From positions 127,838,131 to 127,902,130 of the forward strand of contig NC_135714.1 in assembly GCF_964656455.1 (NCBI RefSeq): a stretch of 64,000 nt of DNA, written 5' to 3'. The notes beneath the pieces are model-generated. The model was not told where the DNA came from. It ran no database searches and saw only the letters and a list, made by a program, of their open reading frames with translations. Source of the DNA: Halichoerus grypus (lineage: Eukaryota; Chordata; Mammalia; Carnivora; Phocidae). Positions 45,715 through 56,649 of the stretch are shown one piece after another (the first letter of the stretch is position 1; every line of letters begins with the position of its first letter). Position numbers and translations under genes: made by a program.

Positions 45715-46135
45715 ACTTGTGGCATGGCAGAAACTGCTAGTTGATTCCCAAATGTGTTTTCTCTTCCTCCTAGGCCCACAGCTGAACTACCTTTCCCAGG
45801 CATCCTTGAGGTTAAATGTGAACAAGTGACTGCATCCTAGCCATGAGAATATGGGCCCAAGTGGTGAGTGCCATCTCCAGGCCTAGTCCTTAAAAACCTC
45901 CTATGTGACCCTCCATGCTCTTTTCCCTCTCTGGCTGCTAGAACGTTGGTGACCCCAGGACAGCATCAGAACTAAATGTTAAAGATGACATAGTCACAAA
46001 GTAGAAGAAGCCTATACCTTGAGAGCTCCCTAAGTAGGAACATCCATAAGAGACAGTGTGAAAAATAAAAAATAAAATCTCAAAGCATTAAGCCAGTGAT
46101 AATCAGGGGTTTAATTTATTACAGCGACTGGCTTT
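45715..46135 (+). mobile_element. Old LTR remnant inserted in L2
   Basis: GGCATGGCAGAAACTGCTAG, GGCCCACAGCTGAACTACCT, TTCCCAGGCATCCTTGAGG, CTTAAAAACCTCCTATGTGA, AAGCATTAAGCCAGTGATAA and TTATTACAGCGACTGGCTTT follow a common old mammalian LTR. Family not named. Confidence 0.6.
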
Positions 46136-46144
46136 ATCTTAGCT

Positions 46145-46285
46145 AATATATTCACTTGTTAGACTGTAAGATCTATGAGTGCAGGGCATTTTTACTGCTT
46201 TGTACACTGATGAGTACCCAGGGCCTAGAGCACTCACTGTCAATCAATAAATATTTGAAGGATAATGAATAAATGAATAAAAAAA
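46145..46285 (+). repeat. L2 3' end
   Basis: TTAGACTGTAAGATCTATGA, GTGCAGGGCATTTTTACTGC, TACCCAGGGCCTAGAGCACT and CAATCAATAAATATTTGAAG. Likely the continuation of the L2 broken by the LTR. Confidence 0.85.
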
Positions 46286-46289
46286 AACA

Positions 46290-46596
46290 TAAACTGCCAC
46301 ATAGAGAAAAGATAGGCTACATAGAAAAGGATGACAACTTTGGCAAAACCTTTCATCAGCAATGATAGTTGACAGAAGACAATATCTTAGAACATTGGAA
46401 GAAAAATAACAAGAAACATAAAATTCAAAATCAATCTAAACTATCATGTAAAAGTGAGAACAAAATAAGGACTTTTAGAAATACGAAGTCTAAGAAATCT
46501 TGGCAAACACACACACACACCCTGAAAATGAGTCATTAATGGACATACTTCAGGAAGAAGAAAGTGAGCCCAAAAGGAATGAATAAAATGCAAAAA

Positions 46597-46627
<31 letters not shown>

Positions 46628-48055
46628 TAAAAGCACAGAAATTTGATAATGCTTGTAAATTTAAATAACTATTACCTACAAAACTTATGAGTAGTTAATA
46701 CGGATTTTTTTTTTTTTATGTGGAACCAAAATTTTAAATATAATAACCAGGAAGGGGGTAGGGAAGATCCAGAAGGGAGCAATTTTCAATGGATTAAAAG
46801 TTCGGGGCCTTTGTCTTGCTTAAGAAGAGAATAAATATACTGACTAATTTTTTAAGAAAAAATTAGAGACAAATATTTCTACTAACATGTTAAAAGATAA
46901 CTTCTAGTAGAATGGCAATACAATGTATAGCTCTGAAACCACCAGAGGAATCTTATAATAATTACTGAAAACTCTATCAAGCCAAAAGAAGGCAAGAGAA
47001 GAAAAAAAAAAAAGCAAAGGAAAAAAATGGAATTTAAATGGAAACCTAAAATAAGATGGTAAAATAAATATAAATTGTTAATCAGTGCCATGAATACAGA
47101 TGGTACCCATCTATTAATAGACAGAGATTATAGAATAAGGTAAGACAAATAAAATTCAACTAAAGGGTTGGTTATAAAAGATAGACTTAAAACCAAAGAA
47201 CACATAAAGATTGGAAATTCATGAAAAAATATTTACCTACAAATAATAGCCCAAAAAAAAAAAAAAAAAAAGCTGTTGTAACACTAGTGCTAACAGGCAA
47301 AAATAGATATTAGGTCAATTATTAATAGGAATGAAGAGGTACACTAAATCATGGTTAAGGAAACAATGCTTCAGGAAGTTAGGATGATCATGAATTTGTA
47401 TAAACCTAACAAAATGCTCCAAACTTTCAATTAATAGAATTACATGGAAAAAATGTAAAACAATCGGACAGGGAGATTTTAACATACCACTATTATAAAC
47501 ATGGATCAAATACACACAATATAATAAGGATATATATTTAACATTACATGCTTGATGTAATATATATTTTTAGAATCCTGCACAAATATACACATTTTTT
47601 CAAGCACATATAGAGCATTTAAAAAATGTTTCCATATACTAAGTCACATGAAATGTCCCAATAAGTGTTAAAAATTTGAATAATACAATTGTTACAAATC
47701 ACGGTATAAAGATAGTTTTTTAAAGTGTACTCCTGAATAACTAATTGATTAAGAGTAGATCAAAATGGAAATTATGAAATATTTAGAAGAGGAACCAAAT
47801 GGAAGCACAATAAATTAAACCGATGGAATGTAGGCAAAGTAGTATCAAGAAGTAAATTTATTACCTTAAATGTATTTATTAAATGAAGTATTTAAAATTG
47901 TTATTTAACTTTAACACATATAAAGCAAAAATTATTAAATTCAGAGAAAGTAGAAGAAACTAATAGAGACAAGAATAATCAAAAACACGTGAGAAAAAAT
48001 GAAACAGTAGAGACTGTCAACAAAACAAAAAAACAAGTCCTTTATGAATATTGAC
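46290..48055 (+). mobile_element. Old L1/half-LINE remnant
   Basis: 46300-46590 matches the end of a HAL1/L1 ORF1 region; 46880-48050 matches decayed ORF2 (TAATAGAATTACATGGAAAA, CTCCTGAATAACTAATTGAT, AGTAAATTTATTACCTTAAA). Probably more than one insertion. Confidence 0.6.
46591..46630. repeat. Poly-A followed by (AT)n
   Basis: 13 A then about 12 TA units. Confidence 0.95.
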
Positions 48056-48060
48056 AAGAT

Positions 48061-48260
48061 CTACAAGCCACAAAGAGAAAAACAGAGAGAGAGGTGTGGA
48101 AGAGAGGGAGAAGAAGAAGAGGAGGAGGAAACAGAGAAGGGAGGGAGGAAAGAAGGGAGGAAGGGGAGGAGGGAGGGAGGACAGATGGACAAATAAGCAA
48201 TATTAGGAACAAAAGGAAAAGCTGAAGAGGATGGGAAGAGAAGTCTAGATCTGTTAGGGT
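48061..48260. repeat. Polypurine tract (GGGA/GGAA/GA)n
   Basis: 48075-48182 is almost entirely A and G on the plus strand, with many GGGAGG and GGAGGA units. Confidence 0.9.
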
Positions 48261-48264
48261 GCTG

Positions 48265-49325
48265 GAAGACCCAAACAGGCCCAGGTAAAACAGGAAAGTG
48301 AGGAAGGCTCAAACATCCAAGAGCAGCATGAAGGCACTGAATCCTACATGGAAGAAGAAATCACAGAAAATAAGGAAAAAAGACCACAGAGAAGAGCATG
48401 AAATGCACTAAAGGAAGAAGCAACTGAAGAGCAGCATAAGGTAACCATATGCTAGCTCTTCAAGCATTTTCCTTTCTAAGTGAAAAACTAGCATTACATA
48501 AAATAAAATCAATTTAGAAAATGACTTTATTAAGAACTATTTATACAAAATTATAATAATATAGCAGAAGGCTGAAAGTGAACTTAATTGTTCTTTTATA
48601 CATCTGAGTAGCTCATTAACAGAAATCAAGGTATTCATTAAGAAAGAACAGCTGATCTTCCTCCAGAGAAAAATCCCAAATCCAACTACCCACTAAGAGT
48701 CTGGTTCCTAATTTCATGTGCTAGGAAACACCTTTTAGGTATAAAACATTGATCATTTTGTTTCATTTTTATTAAATAAAAATAATATTAAAACCACCAA
48801 TGAACTCAGTGTGTTGTATTTATATATTTTATTTACATGTATGTACACATTTATTTATATTTGACATTCCTGAGATACATTAAAACAGTAGGTTAGGCAA
48901 AATTGTGAAGTCAGTCAAAAAAATAAAAATCAGTGTTTGCTTAGATTTTCTTCCAGAAATGTTCTTCCCCCTTGGAGATATCCTTTCCCTGCACGATGCT
49001 CTTGAACTATGCCCAGAGGCTTTTATATTTTAACACGGGAAAAAACATCAAGTGTTGATCACTTGTCTTTAAGGAATGTGTATAAGAAAATATCAGATAT
49101 TAGCACACAGACTTTGTTAAGTCTTTGTGAAATGAGCTTTTCTAGTATCCCTAAAATCACAAAATATAGAACCATTACTATTCTGTCAATTCCCTGGACC
49201 TATGCCTATGTCAATTCTTATGCCTATGATATATAGGCCAGGATGTGAAAATGAGTAAGAGTGTTTAAAGACAAATAATACACGAATTCAGCTCTTCCTT
49301 CACAAATGGCTTTATTACTCGACAT
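48265..49325. other. AT-rich noncoding DNA
   Basis: No gene or clear repeat. Confidence 0.4.
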
Positions 49326-49339
49326 CAAAAAGAAAAAAA

Positions 49340-49787
49340 TCCCCCCACCTTTATCCACAGAGGACACTTCTAAGTCCTCCAGTGGATGCCTGAAACAGTG
49401 GATAGTACCAAACCCTGTAATACTGTGGTTTTTCCTATGTAAACATGTTTATGATAAAGCTTAATTACAAATTAGGCACAATAAGAGATTAAACAACAAT
49501 AATAATAAAATAGAACAGTTATAACAATATACTGTAATAAAAGGTGAATGTGATCCCTCGAAATATCTTATTGTACTGCACTCACCATATTCTTGTGATG
49601 GTGTGAGATGCTAAAATGTCTACATAATGAGATGAAGTGAGGTGAATGACGTAGGCATTGTGATGTAGCGTTAGGTATTATTGACCTTCTGACAATAAGC
49701 CAGAAGGAGGAACATTGCTTCCAGACCATAGTTGACCACCAGTAAGTGAAATGACAGAAAGGAAAACTGGATAAAGGGAGACTACCA
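49340..49787 (+). mobile_element. Tigger-related DNA transposon (MER2/MER44-like, non-autonomous)
   Basis: TCCAGTGGATGCCTGAAACA, GTGGATAGTACCAAACCCTG, AAATTAGGCACAATAAGAGA, TAACAATATACTGTAATAAA, GAGGTGAATGACGTAGGCAT, GCCAGAAGGAGGAACATTGC and GGATAAAGGGAGACTACCA make a nearly full-length copy. Confidence 0.88.
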
Positions 49788-50001
49788 GGGGTGCCTGGGT
49801 GGCTCAGTCTGTTGGGCGTCCAACTCTTAGTTTTGGCTCAGGTCACGATCTCAGGGTCATGTGGTCGAGCCCCACATGGGGCTCCAGCTCAGCACAGAGT
49901 CTGCTTGAGATTCTCTCCCTCTCCCCCCCCGCCCCTCCCCTTGTTCACATATGCACACATGCTCACTCTCTCTCAAAAATAAATAAAATCTTAAAAAAAA
50001 A
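49788..50001 (+). mobile_element. Can-SINE, inserted at the end of the Tigger element
   Basis: GGGGTGCCTGGGTGGCTCAG, CT/C-rich region, AATAAATAAAATCTTAAAA. TSD AAAGGGAGACTACCA / AAAGGGAAACTACCA, which is the Tigger terminus itself. Confidence 0.97.
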
Positions 50002-50129
50002 AAAGGGAAACTACCATATTCATGTTCCTCTTTTGACCAAAGTGTCATTGTTTATAAAATCATAGGGTAATAAATAACCCAAAGCCATAAGTCCAACACT
50101 AAGTCCCAGTGCTCTCATTTACACAAAGC

Positions 50130-50520
50130 AAGCAAGCTCCCCATTTCCTATTCCCACCTGTACTTTCCTTCCTCCTCAGTTTTGCTCACTCTGCTCTTGC
50201 CACCTAGATAGCAACTTCCCTATTTTCCAAAGATCAAACAATCCAGATTTTCCTTAGAGGAACATATCAAAGGCCTCCTTCTGCACAAAGTTTTCTCTTA
50301 TTCTCCACATTGGAAGTCTTCCTTGTCTCCTCAGAATCCCACAGCCCTTACACTATCTCTCATTTATGACACTTGTCCTTTTAAATCTTGTGTTATGGTT
50401 ATTTGTGTGCAAATGTTATTTCCTCTATTACACTACAAAAGTCTTAAGGATAATATTTTTGTCTGAATTATCATAATATCCCTCACAGATCCTAGGAAAA
50501 ATCTCTAAATATAATGTTCA
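50130..50520 (+). repeat. L2 fragment
   Basis: TTGCTCACTCTGCTCTTGCC, AGATCAAACAATCCAGATTT, GCACAAAGTTTTCTCTTATT, CATTTATGACACTTGTCC match L2. Confidence 0.65.
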
Positions 50521-50524
50521 AAAA

Positions 50525-51095
50525 TTATTTGTAAAACAATTGACTGTAGCAATTAATTATGGTAGCTTTTTTAGTAGTACCAAAAACCAGTTCCCCAGAA
50601 ATATATGTACCAAAACTAGGTTTAACTGCTGACTTCTTGAATGATATAACTTGTTCTCTGGGACCTCGATTTCCCAAACCTATAGCATTAATTAATGGAA
50701 AAGTTTTTAACTTATAAAATTTATGAAAAAAGTTACCTGCAATATAAAGTGAAAATTAAGTACCTTAGAACTAAAGGCGATGTCATTATAAGTACTCCCA
50801 AAAGAAGCAGTCTGGTAGCTTAGAGTAACAAACAGGAATTGACCTCCACTAACAAGGCTTAATTATTAATTGGGACAATATACACAGGTAAGGAGATAAC
50901 ATTTAAGAAAGTGAAAGACACAAGAGCAAGACCTCACAATTTTTTAAAAAGTGATAATAAAAGGTATAAGTTTCCCCAAATAAACCTCGTGATTAAAGAA
51001 TAAAAGATCTAGGCATGGTTCTTTAGGAGGGGGAAAAAAAAGACTGAGGCAGGATAAAGGCTATCAAATTTGAGGAGGAGAGATGAAAAATTAGT
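50525..51095. other. Noncoding DNA
   Basis: Nothing recognised. Confidence 0.4.
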
Positions 51096-51099
51096 CTAG

Positions 51100-52804
51100 C
51101 CAAATAAGAATTCCAATGGCATTTTTCACAGAAATAGAATAAACCCTAAAATTCTGAAACCACAAAAGACCCCTTATGGCCAAAACAATCTTGAAAAAGA
51201 AGAACAAAGCCTGAAGCGCCATGCTTCCTGATTTCAAACCATGCTACAAAGCTGTAGCAATCAAAATAGTATGGTATTGGCATAAAAACTGACACACAGA
51301 TCAGCGGAACAGAATAGAGATCCCAGAAATAAACCCATGCAGATAGAGACAATTAATTTACAACAAAGGAGGCAAGAATATACAATGGAGAAAGGACAGT
51401 CTCTTCAATAAATGGTATTGGGAAAACTGGACAGCTACACACAGAAGAATGAGATTGGACCACTATCTTACATCAGACACAAAATTAACACAAAATGGAT
51501 CAAGACTTGAATGTAAGATATGAAACCATAAAACTCCTAGAAGAAAACATAGGCAATATCTCCTTGACATTGGTCCTGACTATAATTTTTAGATTTGACA
51601 TCAGAAGCAAAGGTAACAGAAGCAAAAATCAACAACTGAGTCTACATCAAATCAAAAATTTTCTGCACAGCAAAGGAAATCATCAACAAAAACGAAAAGA
51701 CTACCTACTGATTGGGATAAAATACTTACAAATAATATACCTAATAAGAGGTTATGTCCAAAACGTATAAAGAACTCAAAAACCTCAATAGTAAAAAAAA
51801 CAAACAATCGTGGTTAAAAAAAATGGGCAGAGGATCTGAATAGACATCTTTCGAAAGACATACAGATGGCCAAAGGCACATAAAAACGTACTCAACTTCA
51901 CCAATCATCAGGGAAATGCAAATCAAAACCATCATGAGGTATCACCTCACATCTGTTAGAATGGCTATTGCTATTATCAAAAAAATAAGAAATAGCAAGT
52001 ATTGGAAAGGATGTGGAGAAAAAGGAACCCTTGTGCACTGTTGGTGGGAATATAAACTGGTGTAGCCACGGTGGAAAACAGTATGGAGGTTCCTCAAAAA
52101 ATTAAAAATAGCACTACCATATGCTCCAATGATTCTACTTTTGAGTATTAACCCGAAAAAAATTAAAACACTAACTCAAAAAAGATATATACACTCCTAC
52201 ATTCACTGCAGCGTTATTTACAATAGCCAAGACATGAAAGCAAACTAGGTGTCCATCGATAGGTGAATGGATAAAGAAAATGTGGTGTATATATACTACG
52301 ATGGAGTATTATTCAGCAATAAAAAAGGAAATCTTGCCATTAGCAAGAACATGGATTTGAGGGCATTATGCTAAGTGAAATATGTCAGACAGAAAAATAC
52401 CATGTGACCTCACTTATATGTGGAATCTAAAACAAACAAAATTGAACTCATAGATACAAAGAACAGAAAGGTGGTTGTCAGAGGCAGGGAGTAGGGAGTA
52501 GGGTAAAATGGATGAAGGGAGTCAAAAGCTACAAACTTCCAGTTACCAAATAAACAAGGCATGGGGATATAATATACAGCATGGTGACTATAGTTAATAA
52601 TATTGTATTGTGTTTTTACAAGTTGTTAAGAAAGTAGATCTTAAATGTTCTCATTACAAGAAAAAACAATTTGTATGTATGGTGATGGATGTTAAGCTAG
52701 GCTTACTGTGATCATTTTGCAATATATACAAATATTGAATCGTGTGGTGCACCTGAAACTAATATAATGTTATATGTCAATTATATCTCAATTTAAAAAA
52801 AGAA
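51100..52804 (+). mobile_element. Old L1, about 1.7 kb of ORF2 plus 3'UTR
   Basis: AGAATTCCAATGGCATTTTT, GAACAAAGCCTGAAGCGCCA, GTATGGTATTGGCATAAAAA, AATAAACCCATGCAGATAGA, CATCAGGGAAATGCAAATCA, TTGTGCACTGTTGGTGGGAA, CAATAGCCAAGACATGAAAG, ending ATATGTCAATTATATCTCAA. Contains the RNase-H-like and C-terminal ORF2 parts, with several frameshifts. Inactive. Confidence 0.95.
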
Positions 52805-52858
52805 GTTAAGCTACACTATGATAATTTTAAGTAAAATATAAAGAAAAACTGTACAGTG

Positions 52859-53054
52859 TTTTTTTTTAAGATTTTATTTATTTATTTGACACAGAGAGAC
52901 ACAACAAGAGAGGGAACACAAACAGGGGGAGTGGGAGAGGGGGAAGTAGGCTTCCCGCTGAACAGGGAGCCCGAAGCAGGGCTCGACCCCAGGACCCTGG
53001 GATCATGACCCAAGCCAAAGGCAGACGCTTAACAACTGACCCACCCAGGAGCCT
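52859..53054 (-). mobile_element. Can-SINE, minus orientation
   Basis: Poly-T, AAGATTTTATTTATTTA, AACAGGGAGCCCGAAGCAGG, end CCCACCCAGGAGCCT. TSD CTGTACAGTG at 52849-52858 and 53055-53064. Confidence 0.96.
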
Positions 53055-53270
53055 CTGTACAGTGATTTTTTTTTTTTTTAATTGTATCTGATACCTTAAA
53101 CAACATAACAGAAGTTCCTCAATGGTGGAGAAATTTAGGAATATGTGAGTTAAAAAATAACGGACAGAATAAGATCATAATTGGAGAATGATCCTTCTAA
53201 GTCAGCCTTGCAGGCTTCTCTTCAATGACAAGGCGGATGGAGGGATGGAGAGTGGGTTAGAAGATTACAT

Positions 53271-54125
53271 TGTTAGTGGGAATGCAAGCCTGGTGCAGCC
53301 AATCTGGAAAACAGTATGGAGGTTCCTCAAAAAGTTGAAAATAGAGCTACCCGACGACCCAGCAATTGCACTACTTGGTATTTACCCCAAAGATACAAAT
53401 GTAGTGATCCGAAGGGGTTCGTGCACCCCAATGTTTATAGCAGCAATGTCCACAATAGCCAAACTATGGAAAGAGCCTAGATGTCCATTGACAGATGAAT
53501 GGATAAAGAAGATGTGGTATATATATACAGTGGAATATTATGCAGCCATCAAAAGGAATGAAATCTTGCCATTTGCAACGACGTGGATCGAACTGGAGAG
53601 TGTTATGCTAAGTGAAATAAGTCAATCAGAGAAAGACATGTATCATATGATCTCACTGATATGAGGAATTCTTAATCTCAGGAAATAAACTGAGGGTTGC
53701 TAGAGTGGTGGGGGGTGGGAGGGATGGGGTGGCTGGGTGATGGACACTGGGGAGGGTATGTGCTATGGTGAGCGCTGTGAATTGTGTAAGACTGATGAAT
53801 CATAGACCTGTACCTCTGAAACAAATAATACACTATATGTTAAAAAAAAAAAATAAGATAGTAGGAAGGGAAAAATAAAGGGGGGGAAATCGGAGGGGGA
53901 GATGAACCATGAGAGACTATGGGCTCTGAGAAACAAGCTGAGGGTTCTAGAGGGGAGGGGGGTGGGGGTATGGGTTAGCCTGGTGATGGGTATTAAAGAG
54001 GGCACATATTGAATGGAGCACTGGGTGTTATATGCAAACAATGAATCATGGAACACTACATCAAAAACTAATGATGTAATGTATGGTGATTAACATAGCA
54101 TAATAAAACAAAATTAAAAAAAAAA
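53271..54125 (+). mobile_element. Truncated L1, ORF2 C-terminus (open) plus 3'UTR
   Basis: About 130 codons of the ORF2 C-terminal region (up to the stop at 53662-53664) remain open, then the same 3'UTR as 15807 and 43061, with an internal A-rich run near 53841 and a poly-A end. Approximate TSD AGAAGATTACAT / AGAAGATAACAC. No reverse-transcriptase or endonuclease domain, so it cannot move by itself. The open frame extends about 80 bp upstream (from 53188) into non-L1 DNA by chance. Confidence 0.95.
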
Positions 54126-54137
54126 AGAAGATAACAC

Positions 54138-54745
54138 CAGGATCCAGTCTGGGAAAAAAGTTACCTTCTTCCAGGCTTCATATTCAAATCACCAGTAATT
54201 ATAGCATCGTGCTTCACAATGAACTGTATGGAACTCTTGATAAAAACAATTATCAAGCATTTTATTTCATCTTCTATGAGGTAGCACTAAATGCTAATAG
54301 AAAAGGACATTCTCACTTCATTAAAATGTGAGCACGGAGGACAAAGGCTGCAGTATTTCTATATTATAAAGACATCTCGATCCTGTAGGTTCTGCTCATT
54401 TGGCCCTCTCTACAAGGCAATCAATGCTGCCAGTAGGAAAATTACATTTAATTGCCCTGTTATTTAATAAGTTTTAGGTATAGTTTCACATGAGGGAATA
54501 GAAAAAAATAATTTCTAGTTCAGATTAATTTATTAAAAGCCTATTCAGTTGTAATTCAATGATAAGCTTCTCCACAGATCTCTACAACCTCTAACAGACA
54601 AATCCCAAAATACTTTTTTATTTAAATCACCTTTCCTAATTACTCTTACTAAGGGATCCCAGAGATGTTAATCTCTGTCCCATGCAACAATTTTCAATAG
54701 CAGCTTTAGTAAAAATGTTAGATTTAAATACATATAAACATGGAG
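54138..54745. other. Noncoding DNA
   Basis: Nothing recognised. Confidence 0.4.
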
Positions 54746-54748
54746 TAC

Positions 54749-54770
54749 AACTCTCTCTCTCTCTCTCTCT

Positions 54771-54804
<34 letters not shown>
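54749..54804. repeat. (CT)n(AC)n compound microsatellite
   Basis: About 11 CT units, then ATA, then about 16 AC units. Confidence 0.95.
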
Positions 54805-54805
<1 letters not shown>

Positions 54806-55274
54806 CACGCCCATGTTCTGGTAACACCATCTGAAGTAAAATCACAAAGGCTATTGAGTCTTCAATGAGTGAAGCTTAAATATAAGTAAATCTTATTTAA
54901 TATTGGCCTTTATCCTAAAAATATAATGGCTACCTATTTACACAGAGGCCATTACCTTCACCGTCATCATCAGAAAGCAGTAGGATGGACAACACATTAT
55001 GCTGCTGGTGCACTGTGTAGCAGGATTTATACAACACCAGAAAGAACAAACGTGCAGTCATTGCAGAGTGTTATATTTTTGCATGTTGAGTTTAGGATGC
55101 ATATGAAAATACGTGGAAAAGGTAGGATGTTAAGAGGCTCCAAAAGGAGGAAAAGAGGCTTAGAGCAACACAAGAGCCAAGGTGCTCCTTCCCTAAACTG
55201 GAATATCAGAGAGAATCTTACAGAGGTTTGTAAAATAAGGGTAATTGGTGTGTGAAGCCCCCAGGGCACCATCT

Positions 55275-55495
55275 TCACTACGCCAACCCTTTAAATCATG
55301 ACTTTATTGAAGATCCACAACAATGCTCTGCACTTAGTACTAATCATATCAATTTCTTAGATAAGGACACTGGGGCTTGGAGAGGTCCAGTAACTTCTTC
55401 AAAGCCAAAGACCTATAGGAGGCAGAGCCAGGATTCAACCCAGGATCCTCTGACTCAAAACCTCTTAACCATTGGCTTACTGACTCTGGCTATGA
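55275..55495 (-). repeat. MIR element, minus orientation
   Basis: AATTTCTTAGATAAGGACAC, GGGGCTTGGAGAGGTCCAGT, GGCAGAGCCAGGATTCAACC, ACTCAAAACCTCTTAACCAT match the MIR complement. Confidence 0.82.
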
Positions 55496-55499
55496 CAGG

Positions 55500-56440
55500 A
55501 ATGAAGAGAATCTCCCACAGAAAGATGCAATGCCTGAAGAATCTGGAACTCATTTCTTCAGTCTAGAAGATTCTCTGCAATGAAGAAGAGACAGTAAGAG
55601 CAGAAAATATTTGGTCGTATCAGTGGTAGAGTTAAGCAATGTGCCCTATTTGCCAGGGAAAGGATGCATTTTCCTCAAAAAAAAAAAAAAAAAAAGAAAT
55701 CCAAATTTATCCAAAGGGGATGTTAAATGAGGATGCTGCTGTGTGGAAATGGGCACCACAGACATCATAGCTGGATAAAAGCTTGACATCCTACAAGTGG
55801 TGTCTTAACAAATATAACAAGTCCCAGCCACGTGTCTCCTGCTGGCTATGGTTTAAATTATTTACCTAAGATTTTATATTTAACTTTTTACTACAGTAAC
55901 CTTAGCTCAAACTCATAGAAGGCATTGCTTTAACATTCATTTCAAATGAATATTACAGAAAGAAGGAAAGAACAGAGTAAAAGGACCATGGAGTAAGATT
56001 TGAGTCGGCCACCAACCTGGAAAAGGATAAAAATGAAGGCAGTTGACAGCTGCTAAACATAGGGACATGTTTTCCTCTGCCTAACCACCACACCACCACT
56101 TTAAACATGTGAAGTACCTCCAAGAATACTTCTTCATGAAATTTAAATTTGTGACTAAAGCTTATGAATCTTATGTGATGGCAAATACTAGGATCAGGGA
56201 AACCAAGAAAAGAAAGAGTCTTTCTGGAAAAGTGTTCTCCTACACGAAGTGCTTGTATGGAGCAATAAAGAATAAAAATGGCTTTGCTGTGAAGTAGGAT
56301 GCAGTGGATATTGACCAAGGTAAGACAGTGTAAGAACTACAAGAGAAAAATCAAAGATGAAGTACTTTTGAAAATGAGAAGAAAAAAGGTAAAGAGCTCT
56401 GTGTTATCACTGTTTTTAAAATTTCTGATTTGCTAAAAAA
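55500..56440. other. Noncoding DNA
   Basis: Poly-A at 55677-55695; no gene. The 62-codon frame at 56109-56297 and the 121-codon minus-strand frame at 55953-56318 have no splice flanks or known motif. Confidence 0.4.
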
Positions 56441-56453
56441 AAAAAAATCACAG

Positions 56454-56630
56454 CGGGGACCTGGGTGACTCAGTCAGTTGCATCTGCCTTCAGCTCAGGT
56501 CATTACCCAGGGGGTCCTGGGATCTAGCTCCATGGCAGGGAGCCTGTTTCTCCCTCTCCCTCTGTTGCTCCCCCTGCTTGTGTACATGTGCACTCTCTCT
56601 CTGTCAAATAAATAAATAAAATCATTTAAG
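56454..56630 (+). mobile_element. Can-SINE, diverged
   Basis: CGGGGACCTGGGTGACTCAG head with small deletions in the body, tail AAATAAATAAAATCATTT. Perfect TSD AAAAAAATCACAG at 56441-56453 and 56631-56643. Confidence 0.95.
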
Positions 56631-56649
56631 AAAAAAATCACAGAACATT

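Noticed and set aside
53188..53664. 158-codon frame as a host gene
   Set aside because: From about 53271 it is L1 ORF2 C-terminus; the first part is chance open sequence upstream of the insertion.
56109..56297. Possible processed pseudogene (Lys-rich 62-codon frame)
   Set aside because: No parent gene recognised, no poly-A end or flanking duplication.
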